Shown: positions 32,231 through 43,465 of the stretch, piece after piece
Position numbering within the stretch: the stretch's first letter is position 1
How the letters are laid out: every line of letters starts with the position of its first letter
Assembly: GCF_022539505.1 (NCBI RefSeq)
Contig: NC_061514.1
Coordinates: forward strand, 340,860,644 to 340,924,643
Direction of reading: 5' to 3'
Length of the DNA: 64,000 nt
Origin: Lolium rigidum
Lineage: Eukaryota > Streptophyta > Magnoliopsida > Poales > Poaceae
The notes under the pieces: model-generated
The model's input: the letters and a program-made list of their open reading frames with translations, nothing else
Told to the model about the DNA's origin: nothing
Databases searched by the model: none
Made by a program: the position numbers and the translations under genes

Positions 32231-34013
32231 TAATGGAGGAGGCAAAGTTTTTGCCTCCGTTTCAAAAAATATATATTATTAGGTTAGCGCAGCCTATGTA
32301 GATTGGATCTCCTGCAATTTGTTCACTGAGTTTTGCAGGAATAGAAAGATGTAAAAAAGAGGATTTAGAGTCCATGACTTCGAAGATTTTTTATGTTACT
32401 TTTATTTTTATCAGGATTTTTGTTGCCTGTATGTATTTTTTTTAAGAATTGCTTATTTATGAAAAAATACTCCTCTTTTCACATCTTTAGGGCAAGTCAG
32501 CTGCCTTATACTTCAAAAAAAGCAGAAACTAATTCTGCTACTGGGCTGAAAGATAGCCTAGATTAAACACTTAAAGTTCCACAAAAATAAGCCCAGAATT
32601 GTGAGCAAACGTACATCACATCCCCAGCTGGCCATGGAGATATGTCATAGGTCCTGCGCTAATTGGGCAAGCCCAATTGACATGAGGTTTTTCACATACT
32701 CTCCTTGTTTCACTTCGGATGTGTTTTCGTAGCAAAATATATCCAAAGTATGTTAAGGATACTACAGTTTCTCAAAATACTTCTGTAATTTTGTTATTTC
32801 ATTATTCCAAAACTTAATTAATTTTTAATATTTAAAAATGAGGCCTGAGAAAGAAGCCCATCCGCGCCGCCAATCCATAGTGCATCGCGGTCGTTGCTAA
32901 CGGATCAAATGATGTGAAGTAATGATATATTGAATTGCTAGTGTGTCGCTGCATTACTAGCAGATCAAAACTAGCTTTTTGCGCCCCTAAACATTTATCT
33001 TTTCTCTTTTGCATTATTCTACGTGGAGCTGCTAGAGGTGACCGTGCAGGACTCCGGGCTTCATGATCGCAGATGGGTCAAACAGCCAGACTCCAGCAGC
33101 GAACTTCGAGGCCATGGATGGGTCGAACAGCCAGACTCAGGAAACAGCTTTGGAGGACACGATCAAGACTCTAGCCTACGATGATAGCCAAGCAGATCGA
33201 GACTCTAGCCTACGTGCATGATTAAGAGGTGTTTTACGGTAGGGATTACTAGTCGTTTGGGCTAGTAGTATTGCGTCAATATCCACATTAATTGCAAGGG
33301 TAATTTAGGCAATTAACTTTGTCTATTTCCATATTATTTCTATTTGTCTAAGTGCAATTTGATCCATGATTAGAGCATAATTTATCTGCTGTGTCCATGC
33401 TACTATCACCGCTGTGTCCTGGGCGTTGTTAGCTGAAGCCCCGCTGCGAGCCTGCGATGCACACGTTACAAACTAAGATAAGCAACCAAGCACATGCACA
33501 TAGGTGGATCATTTTAGCAAGCACAAACTGCACGTCGCCGACTGGAAACACAACAAACGCGTGAAAGCAAATCGACGAGAGCAAGCTAGCATGTACCGGT
33601 GCAGCAAGTTGGTCGCCGGCGCAGCTGCTGATCTACAACCATGGCGTCCTCCGCTGCTGCTGCTGCTTGTTCGCCGGCGTCTCTGCAGCAACCATGACGT
33701 TCTTCGCTGCTGCCACTTGGTCATCGGAGCCCCTGCTAGAACGTACGTCCTCCCCTGCTGCCGCCGGCACCGCTGTCCTTAGTCGCCGGCGCCGCTGCTC
33801 TGCAACCATGGCGTCCAACAAATTGCTTCACGCATGAAGATCGTACAATTTTGGACGGGAAAGTCATACGTGAAGCAATTTTCGCTCCTAAAATTGTCCT
33901 TCCTTGTGATTTTCTGTTTAATGTAGTGCCAGATTTGTTTTAATCGCCTACCATGTTTGGCTTTTCTTGAAAATATACTACTCCTTTTGGTCACAAGTAT
34001 TAGTTAATCTAGT
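32231..34013. other. Intergenic, no gene seen
   Basis: Mostly AT-rich. At 33050-33215 two related phrases (gggtcaaacagccagactc and gggtcgaacagccagactc) form a short direct duplication. At 33600-33830 a GC-rich block repeats gtcgccggcg...gctgctgctctgcaaccatggcgtc three times. The frames across it look like repeat products, not a gene. Confidence 0.4.
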
Positions 34014-34040
34014 CCACACTAGTGGAAAACAGGCCTTTTG

Positions 34041-34160
34041 ATAGTCATGGGACTTCAGGTTCTGAAATTTTCTGGTAGAAGTCCCCTCAATGCAATCGGA
34101 AGCAATTGTGTCATAAGCACGTGACAGTCATGGGACTTCAGGTTCTGGAATTTTTTCTCC
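34041..34160. repeat. Left subterminal direct repeats of the CACTA
   Basis: The phrase agtcatgggacttcaggttc plus tgaaatttt occurs at about 34043 and 34126 with one or two differences. Subterminal repeats of this kind are binding sites for the CACTA accessory protein in known systems. Confidence 0.7.
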
Positions 34161-36145
34161 TTCATATTTACTATCCCCTTTATATTCGACGAGAAACCAG
34201 GACGGAACCTTGATACTGAATAGGGCTTCAAAAAGATCTCCTTCTCTTGTTTGGTAAGAGCATAGGCTGGCAGGCCCTACAAACTGCCCTGGATGATTGC
34301 CGTTTCGTCCTTTATGAAGTTCCTGGTCCTCCCGTGCTTCTGTTGTATCTTTTGTCTTTCCATACACGCCCAGAAAACCTAGAATATTCACACAAAGATT
34401 CTTGGTCAGGTGCATCACGTCGATTGCAGAGCGGACTTCCGGGACTTTCCAATATTCTAGCTCCCGGAAAATAGATTTCTTCTTCCACATGGGCGCGTGT
34501 CCGTCATCGTCTTTCGGAACGAGTCGACTGCCTGGACCCTTTCCAAAGATAACATTTAAATCCTTGACCATGTCAAATATATCAGCACCACTACGGGGGA
34601 CGGGCTTCGGACGGCGGTCCGCCTCGCCATCGAAATGCTTGCCTTTTTTCCTTAAGGGATGCTTGCGCGGAAGGAAACGACGATTGAACGGGTACACAAC
34701 TTTTCCGCTTTTTCCCAAATATTTACTTTCGGTCTCATCTAAACGAGTGTGTGCATGCATTGTATCATTTGTTCGTCTGTCCCGAAATGTTGCCGAGAGC
34801 GAGGCCAATCATTGATGGTTACGAATAGCAACGCTCGTAGGTCAAATTCTTGCTCCGTGTGCTCATCCCACACACGTACACCTGGTTTGGCCCACAACTC
34901 CAAAAGTTCATCGACTAATGGTCTTAGGTACACATCAATGTCGTTGCCCGGTTGCTTTGGGCCTTGGATAAGCACTGGCATCATAATGAACTTCCGCTTC
35001 ATGCACAACCAAGGAGGAAGGTTGTAGATACATAGAGTCACGGGCCAGTGTCTGTGATCTGCAGCTCTGCTCCCCAAAAGGATTCATGCCAAGCTGTACT
35101 TAGACCAAAGTATAAGTTCCTTGCCTCACCTGCAAAATCCGGAAACTCTCTCCCGATGTTTCTCCACTGCCGACCATCAGCGGGGTGCCTCAACATCGCG
35201 TCTTTCTTACGTTCTTCCATGTGCCATCGCAACAACTTGGCATGCTCTTTGTTTACGAACAAACGTTTCAACCGTGGTATTATTGGAGCATACCACATCA
35301 CCTTCGCAGGAACCCTCTTCCTGGGTGGCTCGCCCTCAACATCACCGGGGTCATCTTTTCTGATCTTATACCGCAATGCACCACATATCGGGCATTTATT
35401 CAAATTCTCGTACTTCTCACCGCGGTAGAGGATACGAGTCATTAATGCATGCATGTATCTTCCGCACATCTAATCCTAGAGGGCAGACAAGCTTCTTTGC
35501 TTCATATGTACTGACGGGCAATTCATTATTTCTTGGAAACAGACTTCTTTAATATTATCATCAATTTCTCAAATCCCGAGTCGGTCACACCGACCTCTGC
35601 CTTCCATTTCAGCAATTCCAATATGCTACCCAGCTTTCTATGCCCATCTTCACAACCTGGGTACAACAATTTGTGGTGGTCCTCTAACATCTTGTCAAAC
35701 TGCAACCTCTCCTTATCCGTGCCACAGTCTCTTCTTGCATCAGAAATGGCCCGACGAAGATCATCATCAACAGGATCATCTGATGCCTGTTCTTCACCTC
35801 CTTCTTCTTCATTGTCGTCCATTGCGGTATCAAAGCATTCGAGAGAACATAGATCGGTACTGGTCATCATTATCTTCTTCCTCATCGCCGTCTTCCATCA
35901 TAACCCCTTCTTCTCCGTGCTTGGTCCAATCATTATAGCTGGACATGAATCCAAACCGAAGCAGGTGGCTCTTAATGTCTCTTGAGCAAGAGTAATCCTT
36001 CTCGTTCTTACATTTTAGACATGGACAGCACATAAAACCTTGCTTCGACTTGTTGGCCTCGGCCACAAGCAGGAAAGAATTCACGCCCTCTCTCGAAAGC
36101 GGGGGCACATCGGTTACCGTACATCCATGGATGACTCATCTGCAT
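34128..36145 (-). pseudogene. CACTA TNP2-type transposase, broken and truncated
   Basis: It starts near ATG 36145 (SHPWMYGNRCAPAFERG). It changes frame into the transposase-associated domain (CPCLKCKNEKDYSCSRDIKS, 36108-35830), then an acidic linker (35885-35526), then TNP2 pieces: 35469-35038 (KCPICGALRY, AKVMWYAPIIPRLKRLF), 35077-34739 (WPVTLCIYNLPPWLCMKRKF, DLRALLFVTINDWP) and 34808-34128 (PVPRSGADIFDMVKDLNVIF, RSAIDVMHLTKNLCVNILGF). At least four frame changes are present. The C-terminal part of TNP2 is missing and the frame runs straight into the subterminal repeats. Confidence 0.85.
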
Positions 36146-36431
36146 CATAAGTACAATTATATATGTATCGGATGCAATCACCTTGCTAAAATTAGTATTG
36201 TACGGACTATGCATATATATATAGTCGAGAAAATAGTTGCTAACCTTTTAGGATCAAAAAAAGGAGAAATCTTATCAAATAAAACCAAGTGGCATCCCTC
36301 TCACAAGCATTTCATCAAACACCTCTTGTGCACATGTAGAAAAAATGAGCTAGCATACACCTCCACCTTCACCACCAAGGAAAAAATGAGGTGGGGGGTG
36401 GCTGGCTGCTTCTATATATATAGGGGGGACA

Positions 36432-36624
36432 TTTTGTCGCGGGCCGTATTACGACCCGCGAAAAGGGGTGGCCACGTCGCTCCTAATCCTTTTGTCGCGG
36501 GTCGTAATACGGCCCGCGACAAAAGGCCGCGACAAAAGCCTCCGCGCGCTCCACATGGTTTCGGGGCGACGTGGCCAGGCCATTTGTCGCGGGTGCAGGC
36601 GCGCCCGCGACAAAAGGCTCCCAC
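36432..36624. repeat. Right subterminal palindromes of the CACTA
   Basis: Two palindromes of about 35 bp (36432-36466 and 36488-36526) have ttttgtcgcggg / cccgcgacaaaa arms and are inverted to each other. A third (36591-36620, tttgtcgcgggt...cccgcgacaaaa) follows closer to the end. They can form hairpins and are densely CpG. Confidence 0.8.
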
Positions 36625-36650
36625 GGAAGCCCTGTTTTCCACTAGTGCCA

Positions 36651-37459
36651 TCAAATATTGCTGGCTGGACGGTCCATATTCCTCTGTCCCTACCGTAAAA
36701 CATGCCATGATTAAACAATGTAGTTTTGGAATAATTTGTTTTTTTGAAATACTTTGCTACCAAACTAGGCCTTACTGTTTCTCATTTATGCTCAATTATT
36801 ATTTCCTTATCTATTTTTTGGTGGGAAAACATGAAAACTTCACTAAAGCTAGGCACATTGAAATTTCTTTTGAAATACGTGGACAAGCTGGAAGCCTAAT
36901 TGGCAGCTGCGACGACAAAAGTATGATAGGGCAGATTGAATTCATCATTTTCATAGAGAACAGCAATAAGCATAAACCCTGGTTTTTGAACGACAAAACA
37001 TGCCAGATCCTGCTGGGAACACCTGCGTTACAATACATATGAAAGAACAAATATACAACAAAACACTCCCCTCAACAACAACCGGTTGTAAAAAGAAGAA
37101 AGAACAGAACTCCCAACGAGCCCCACTACAGATCCCAAGACATCAGCTACGTACAAGCAAGAACTAAAAGCTACTGTAACAGACATCAGCTCTTATTAAG
37201 CAGAACCTGTAAGGAGAGAAGGCGAACCTGCACTTCAGCAAGGACCAAACGGTGTCAGTCTCCTCTCCGATCACCGGCCGGTTACCGATACAAAGATAAT
37301 GCGAAGGGATTACACCATACAACAGATTAAACCAGCACATGACAGTCCCAGAGACAGAAAACCACTATACTAACTACTTGATACGTTCTACGGCTGCGGC
37401 AATATCGATCAGCTGTGTGCTGCACCGCCACTCTGCAACTGAATGCAGTTCACGAGTCT
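36651..37459. other. Intergenic, no gene seen
   Basis: The part near 37200-37459 is probably the 3' UTR or 3' flank of the SMR gene. I see no repeat ends or coding sequence. Confidence 0.4.
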
Positions 37460-37720
37460 CTACAGGTCGTTTGCCGCGAAGAATGCCTCCAGGTCGGCCC
37501 CTGCGTAGAACCCCCTCCGCCGCGCGACGACCTCGGGCGCCGCGGCCGCCGCCACCACGGGCCTTCTCTTCGTCGGCGCCGGCGGGCACTCCCCTATAGT
37601 TCCCACGCCGGTGGTCCGCACGTCGCGCCTCGGGGTGTGGCAGCCTGCGGCGGCTTGCTCCTTCTCGCCGCCGTCCCGGTGCGCGTCGTCACCGCGGCAT
37701 TCCTCCAGCTGGATCCCCAT
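37460..37720 (-). CDS. SIAMESE-related CDK inhibitor (SMR family)
   Basis: An intronless 86-residue frame from ATG 37720 in good context (cgccATGGGG). It has the SMR features in order: an acidic N-terminus, a CHTPRR site (residues 27-32), the family motif ECPPAPTKRRP (44-54), and a C-terminal segment FYAGADLEAFF (71-81). Length and single-exon structure fit. Family members bind CDK-cyclin complexes, stop mitosis and favour endoreduplication, often downstream of development or stress and DNA-damage signals. The -PPAP.K.R- core is intact, so the gene is probably functional. Which grass SMR it is cannot be told by eye. Confidence 0.85.
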   Translation of the reverse strand: MGIQLEECRGDDAHRDGGEKEQAAAGCHTPRRDVRTTGVGTIGECPPAPTKRRPVVAAAAAPEVVARRRGFYAGADLEAFFAANDL

Positions 37721-38143
37721 GGCGATGGCGATCGAGCTCTCGTACGTAGTAGAACCAAGGAAAACCAGAGACTGCGTGGCTGGCTGCGTTGGACGTGCGG
37801 ACGGGAGAGGCAGTGCGCACGGTTATGTAGGCGCCGTCAGGTGCGCAATGGTAGTGGGGGTAGTGGCAAGGGAGAACGTGGGAGAGCGGAGCGGTCGCCG
37901 AGGTTGACCGGGTGGCGCGGCGCGCGCGCCATGGGAGTTGGAAGATGGATGCGGGAAGCGGTCTGTGGTCGGTGGATCACAAGTTGCCACGAATTTATGC
38001 CAAGATTGATGAGTCCAGAAACGTACGCCCGTTGCACCACACAATTAACATTTAATATTGTTGATTAATTTCATTTCCCCGTTTTCAAAAAAAAAAGGCA
38101 ATGTTTAGCTTAACGATGGTTCTGAACTTTAAACGACTTTATA
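37721..38143. other. Promoter region of the SMR gene
   Basis: GC-rich for about 230 bases upstream of the ATG, then AT-rich. No clear TATA box. The Mutator-like element begins 433 bases upstream of the start codon and so may affect expression. Confidence 0.4.
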
Positions 38144-38472
38144 ACTTAAAAGCGAATCCCCTCCCTGGCAATCGCTCGCTCGAGCGATCAGTTTCTATTG
38201 GCGCGGAGCGCTCGCGCGAAAGCGCGACTCAATTCCCTTTGTATCACGTAGTGTTTTAATTGTGTTCACACATGTTCACACTAACAGGTTGTATTACTAC
38301 TTTGCAAGTTGCGTACGTAGCGAAGTGTTCACATCGCATGCATGCACATGCACAGAGCATCTCATGGATTTGCATTTAATGAGCCAACTTTTCAGCACTT
38401 TTTCATCAGTTGTTGCATGCATACACATACCATCTCACTCTTTTTCTTCAGCACGAGGCAGACTCTCAATTC

Positions 38473-38580
38473 TATTTTTGCAATTCCCTTTCTCTTTTTG
38501 CAATTCCCTTTTGGGTTTTTTTTTTTCGTACGGTAATTCATATTTCAATGGGGTCCTTTTGCAATTCCCTTTTTCGGGCC
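38473..38580. repeat. Short direct repeats, ttttgcaattcccttt
   Basis: Three copies of ttttgcaattccctttt within about 105 bases, inside the Mutator-like element. Confidence 0.7.
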
Positions 38581-38725
38581 AGTGGTTTTTAAGGGGGAAA
38601 ATAACGGGTGGGAAGATCCACTTGCAACTCAAATGAACTACCACTTGCTACTCAAATTAAGTACTATTTTAAGATGTAAGCTAACAAAAGTTGCGAAAAA
38701 ATTCTTAATGAAAATTACTTTTTTA

Positions 38726-39262
38726 GGGTTGCTAGGTATTTATATTTACCGTTGATAAATAACGGGGCACCGGGTTGATAACTTGTAAACAAAAAAAGAG
38801 TCGCTCCATATTTTAAATTAAATTAAATTTTTAGGGTTGATATTTATTTATATTTACCATTGATAAATAGCGGGTCACCGGGTTGATAGCTTCTAAACTA
38901 AAAGAGAGTCGCTAAAATATTTTAAGTGAAATACTTTTTAGGGTTATTATTTATTTATATTTATCGTTGATAAATAACGAGGCACCGGGTTGATAGCTTG
39001 TAAAATAAAAAAATGTTCGCTAAAATATTCTAAATGGAATACCTTTTAGGGTTGGTAGTTATTTATAATTACCATTGATAAATAACGGGGCACCGGGTTG
39101 ATAACTTGTAAACTAAAAAGAGTCGCCAAAATATTCAAAATAAAATTAGATTTTTAGGGTTGATAGTTATTTATATTTACTGTTGATAAATAACAGGACA
39201 CTGGGTTGATAGCTTCTAAACTAAAAAAAATCGCTAAACTGTTTCAAATAAAATTAACTTTG
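38726..39262. repeat. Tandem array 1, about 107-bp unit, five copies
   Basis: Units start at 38726, 38834, 38941, 39049 and 39157 with gggttg or gggtta. Each holds ttatatttaccgttgataaa, a taacggggcaccgggttgat stretch and gtcgctaaaatatt. AT-rich and non-coding. Confidence 0.85.
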
Positions 39263-40390
39263 GGGTTGATAATTTTTTACATTTACCGTTGATCACTCAA
39301 GTACGGAGGGGTTGATTATTCATATAGATAGGATTGATAAATTTTAGCCCGAAAAAAAGTTTCTCGGAACATATCAACATGGGTGCTAGTTTTGAAGATC
39401 TCGTCGAGACGGATTTATTGGTGAAACCGAATCTTAATTTGGAGTTATCGTTTGAAAGTTAAAACGTTTTGAATTTACAAATTTGGAAAAGATTCCGCTG
39501 ACATCAGCATATTCGTCTATTTGTGCATGCATACAGAACTTTCCCTCAATACGCTCCACCAGGTTGATAATTTTATACATTTACCGTTGATCACTCAAGT
39601 ACGGAGGGGTTGATTATTCAAATAGAAAGGGTTGATAACTTTTAGCCAGAAAAAAGTTTTTCGAAACATATCAACATGGGTGCTAGTTTTGAAGATCTCG
39701 TCGAGACGGATTTATTGGTGAAAGCGGATCTTAATTTGGAGTTGTCGTTTGAAAGTTAAAACGTTTTGAATTTTGAAATTTGGAAAAGATTCCGCTGACA
39801 TCAGCAGATTCGTCTATTTGTGCATGCATGCAGAACTTTCCCTCAATACTCAGCACCAGGTTGATAATTTTATACATTTACCGTTGATCACTCAAGTACG
39901 GAGGGGTTGATTATTCGAATATAGAGGGTTGATAACTTTTAGCCAGAAAAAAAGTTTCTCGAAACATATCAACATGAGTGCTAGTTTTGAAGATCTCGTC
40001 GAGACGGATTTATTGGTGAAAGCGGATCTTAATTCGGAGTTGTCGTTTGAAAGTTAAAACGTTTTGAATTTTCAAATTTAGAAAAGATTTCGCTTACATA
40101 AGCAAATTCGTATTTTTGTGCATGCATGCAGAACTTTTCCTCAATAGCCTGCACCAGGTTGATAATTTTATATATTCACCGTTGATCACTTAAGTATGAA
40201 GGGGTTGATTATTCAAATAGAAAGGGTTGATAACTTTTAGCCCGAAAAAAAGTTTGTCGAAACATATTAACATGAGTGCTAGTTTTGAAGATCTCGTCGA
40301 GACGGATTTATTGGTGAAAGCGAATCTTAATTTGGAGTTGTCGTTTGAAAGTTAAAACGTTTTGAATTTTCAAATTTGGAAAGTTTTAAC
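39263..40390. repeat. Tandem array 2, about 298-bp unit, nearly four copies
   Basis: A repeated landmark (gtacggaggggttgattatt) occurs near 39301, 39599, 39896 and 40194. Each unit also holds gaagatctcgtcgagacgga and cgtttgaaagttaaaacgtt. The unit starts with gggttgataatttt...atttaccgttgat, which matches the start of array 1, so array 2 probably arose from an array 1 unit plus added sequence. The last copy is partial. Confidence 0.88.
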
Positions 40391-40574
40391 GTGGACGTGA
40401 GTCAAAGAAAGGAGAAGAAAGAGGTTTGCTCACGTACGGGCCATCCAGTAATTATTGTTTTGCTAGAAAGAGGAAGCGAACTCCCGCACGATTAAACCAA
40501 AAAGAGCTGTCGGAAAGTGATCGCTAGGCAGGTTTTGAGCGAACGATCGCCAGCTAGGGTGACCCACTTAAAAG

Positions 40575-41783
40575 ATGGTTAGAGCAATTATAATAGGGCA
40601 CCACTAGAAATCGGATGCCGATTTGTGTCTTTCCATCGGACTAGCGTTTAGCCATAGGATCTAAAGCACCTTAACCGTACGATTTAAAATAGGCCCGGTG
40701 GGCTCTATCCGTGATTCTAGCGAAAGATTGCATGCCTGCTTCGCAGAAACACCTCCCCGGCCGGTAACTGCTCATGTAATGCACGTGGAGCTGATCTCTC
40801 TGGCCTTTCTTTTTCGTAACTGCTCCCGTAATACACGTCCACATATAGCGCCAATCTCTCCTGCCTTTCTTCTTCCTCAGAGTTGCTTCTTCGACACAAG
40901 GAGGGAAATGGACATATGAGATTGAGTTCGATGGAGAGTTTGTGTTAAAAATGTGAAGCACAATTTTTTATACAAGAAGCACGGTATTATTACAGAGGTA
41001 GCTTTGTAATTTAGGATGATATACAGTGATTTACTTTTGGCTTTTGGGAGCAATTAAATTGGTACAAGGAAGCATACATGTGATTATGTGACACTAGTAC
41101 AATTCCTGGCCAGGGAGGGGAAGCAATGTCTTATTTTCCGAAGCACATCCATTGGTTCCAAGAAGCGTATATATGATCCATCGGAAGCACTGTTATTTTA
41201 ATGTAGGAATGTACTTTTAAGAATGAAGAAAAGAGATTTGCCGAAGAAGCATGCGGGCAGCGGTAGAAGCACGAGGCCAGCGGTAGAAGCAGCGGCCGTC
41301 CGGCATCACATGATTCCACAATCTCGGCGGAGAAGGGAGCGTCCCTAGGCTCGATGCGTTCGTCGAGGTTGAGGCCCACGAGCTCGCTGAGAAGAACAAT
41401 GAACAACGCTTCCTCTCGTTGATGCCATACGTTCCAGGCTACTCCGCCGTCGTGCGCCCATGTGGCTGTTGATGTTCGCTCCTCTCCTTCGTCGGCCTGG
41501 AAGCCCCCTGCACAAGATCTGGGCCACAGACTATCGATGAGCGCCCCGCAAGAAGCTCGAGCGGCGTCGAGGAGACGGCCGGAGCAGAGACGGCGGCAAT
41601 GGAGAGTGGAGACTGGGGAGGGTTGACATACATGGCGACGGCAACATTAGGGCTCGAGCAAGGGTGTGGTGCAGGCCATTATATTAGCCCAACCACGAGA
41701 CGTTCGATGCGTCTGGGCGAACGAATGGCCAGATGCTAGTCCGTTGTTTCTTTTCATATCGGACCACGATGTATAGTATTTAC
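40575..41783. other. Possible second TIR element with gene-like fragment
   Basis: Near 40615-40655 and 41720-41765 there are inverted matches (cggactagcgtttagccata against, reversed, cggactagcatctggccat), suggesting a Mutator-like element. No target duplication was found. A plus-strand stretch at 41348-41468 reads as 41 codons (RLDAFVEVEAHELAEK...QRFLSLMPYVPGYSAVVRP) that look protein-like and might be a captured exon. Low confidence. Confidence 0.3.
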
Positions 41784-41784
41784 C

Positions 41785-41853
41785 ATTATAATAAGTCATA
41801 GTTAGCTGGCTAGAAAAATTAAAATAATATATTTGTGTCTAGCTGGAGGTGAG
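41785..41853 (-). mobile_element. Left piece of a MITE split by a retrotransposon
   Basis: It matches, reversed, the MITE at 50433-50810 over ataagtc...attaaaataatatatttgtg and tctag.tggagg. It continues at 50021 after the 8.2-kb insertion, sharing the gtgag duplication. Confidence 0.7.
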
Positions 41854-43452
41854 TGATGGCGTGTATTTCACACGTTCGTTGGGCAACCCCAAGAGGAAGG
41901 TATGATGAGCACAGCAGCAAGTTTTCCCTCAGAAAGAAACCAAGGTTTATCGAACCAGGAGGAGCCAAGAAGCACGTTGAAGGTTGATGGCGGCGGGATG
42001 TAGTGCGGCGCAACACCGGAGATTCCGGCGCCAACGTGGAACCCGCACAACACAACCAAGCTACTTTGCCCCAACGAAACAAGTGAGGTTGTCAATCTCA
42101 CCGGCTTGCTGTAACAAAGGATTAACCGTATTGTGTGGAAGATGATTGTTTGCGAGAGAAAACAGTAAAAACAAGTATTGCAGTAGATTGTATTTCAGTA
42201 AAGAGAATTGGACCGGGGTCCACAGCTCACTAGAGGTGTCTCTCCCATAAGACGAACAGACATGTTGGGTGAACAAATTACAGTTGGGCAATTGACAAAT
42301 AAAGAGAGCATGACCATGCACATACATATCATGATGAGTATAGTGAGATTTAATTGGGCATTACGACAAAGTACATAGACCGCCATCCAACCGCATCTAT
42401 GCCTAAAAAGTCCACCTTCGAGGTTATCATCCGAACCCCCTCCAAGTATTAAGTTGCAAAGCAACGGACAATTGCATTAAGTATGGTGCGTAATGTAATC
42501 AACAACTACATCCTTAGACATAGCATCAATGTTTTATCCCTAGTGGCAACAGCACAACACAACCTTAGAATTTTCTCATCACTCGTCCCGGGTTCAATGC
42601 GGGCATGAACCCACTATCGAGCATAAGTACTCCCTCTTGGAGTTAAAAGCATCTACTTGGCCAGAGCATCTACTAATAACGGAGAGCATGCAAGATCATA
42701 AACAACACATAAGCATAACTTTGATAATCAACATAACAAGTATTCTCTATTCATCGGATCCCAACAAACGCAACATATAGAATTACAGATAGATGATCTT
42801 GATCATGATAGGCAGCTCACAAGATCCGACAATGATAGCACAATGGGGAGAAGACAACCATCTAGCTACTGCTATGGACCCATAGTCCAGGGGTAGACTA
42901 CTCACTCATCACTCCGGAGGCGACCATGGCGGTGTAGAGTCCTCCGGGAGATGATTCCCCTCTCCGGCGAGGTGCCGGAGGCGATCTCCGGGATCCCCCG
43001 AGATGGGATCGGCGGCGACGGCGTCTCGCAATGTTTTCCGTATCGTGGCTCTCGGTACCGGGGGTTTCGTCACGGAGGCTATTTGTAGGCGGAAGGGCAA
43101 GTCAAGAGGCGGCACGGGGGCCCGCACCACGGGGCCGCGCGGCCAAGGGGGCCGCGCCGCCTAGGGTTTGGCCACCCCGTGGCCCCTCTTCGTCTCGTCT
43201 TCGGTCTTCCGGAAGCTTCGTGAGAAAATAGGCCTCCGGGCTTTTATTTCGTCCAATTCCGAGAATATTTCTTTACTAGGATTTATGAAACCAAAAACAG
43301 CAGAAAACGAAGAATCGGCACTTCGGCATCTTGTTAATAGGTTAGTTCCGGAAAATGCACGAATATGACATAAAGTGTGCATAAAACATGTAGATAACAT
43401 CAATAATGTGGCATGGAACACAAGAAATTATCGATACGTTGGAGACGTATCA
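41854..43452 (-). repeat. 3' LTR of the Sabrina-like element
   Basis: On the plus strand it runs from tgatggcgtgtatttcac to ggagacgtatca. Fragments of the same LTR occur at 21136-21803, 21804-22776 and 27983-29080. Confidence 0.9.
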
Positions 43453-43465
43453 GCATCCCCAAGCT
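43438..43465 (-). other. Polypurine-tract region at the 3' LTR
   Basis: The minus strand reads gcttggggatgc immediately before the LTR start tgatacgtctcc. The same aagcttggggatgc phrase appears twice more at about 45352 and 45411, in the non-coding interior. Confidence 0.45.

Larger units (their letters stand above)
34017..36647. mobile_element. CACTA transposon, internally deleted, 2631 bp
   Basis: The ends are cactagtggaaaacaggcc and, reversed, cactagtggaaaacagggct. They are flanked by CCA on both sides (34014-34016 and 36648-36650), the 3-bp duplication expected for CACTA/En-Spm. A broken TNP2-type transposase lies inside on the minus strand. Subterminal regions carry direct repeats (left) and hairpins (right), listed separately. 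Autonomous CACTAs are several times longer, so this is a deletion derivative. Confidence 0.9.
38153..40565. mobile_element. Mutator-like element, 2413 bp, minisatellite-filled
   Basis: Perfect 9-bp target duplication acttaaaag (38144-38152 and 40566-40574). The inverted ends align without gaps for about 32 bases. The left end cgaatcccctccctggcaat and the reverse complement of the right end, gggtcaccctagctggcgat, share ctggc.atcg.tcgctc. The 9-bp duplication indicates the Mutator superfamily. There is no transposase; most of the interior is two related tandem arrays (below). Non-autonomous. Confidence 0.8.

Noticed and set aside
36050..37042. 330-codon plus-strand open frame
   Set aside because: It runs across the CACTA right end, its palindromes and the flank. 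Composition is not protein-like and the minus-strand transposase explains the overlapping part.
38726..40390. CRISPR-like regular repeats
   Set aside because: Units of 107 and 298 bp are repeated throughout their length, with no unique spacers, in a plant transposon. This is a tandem array.
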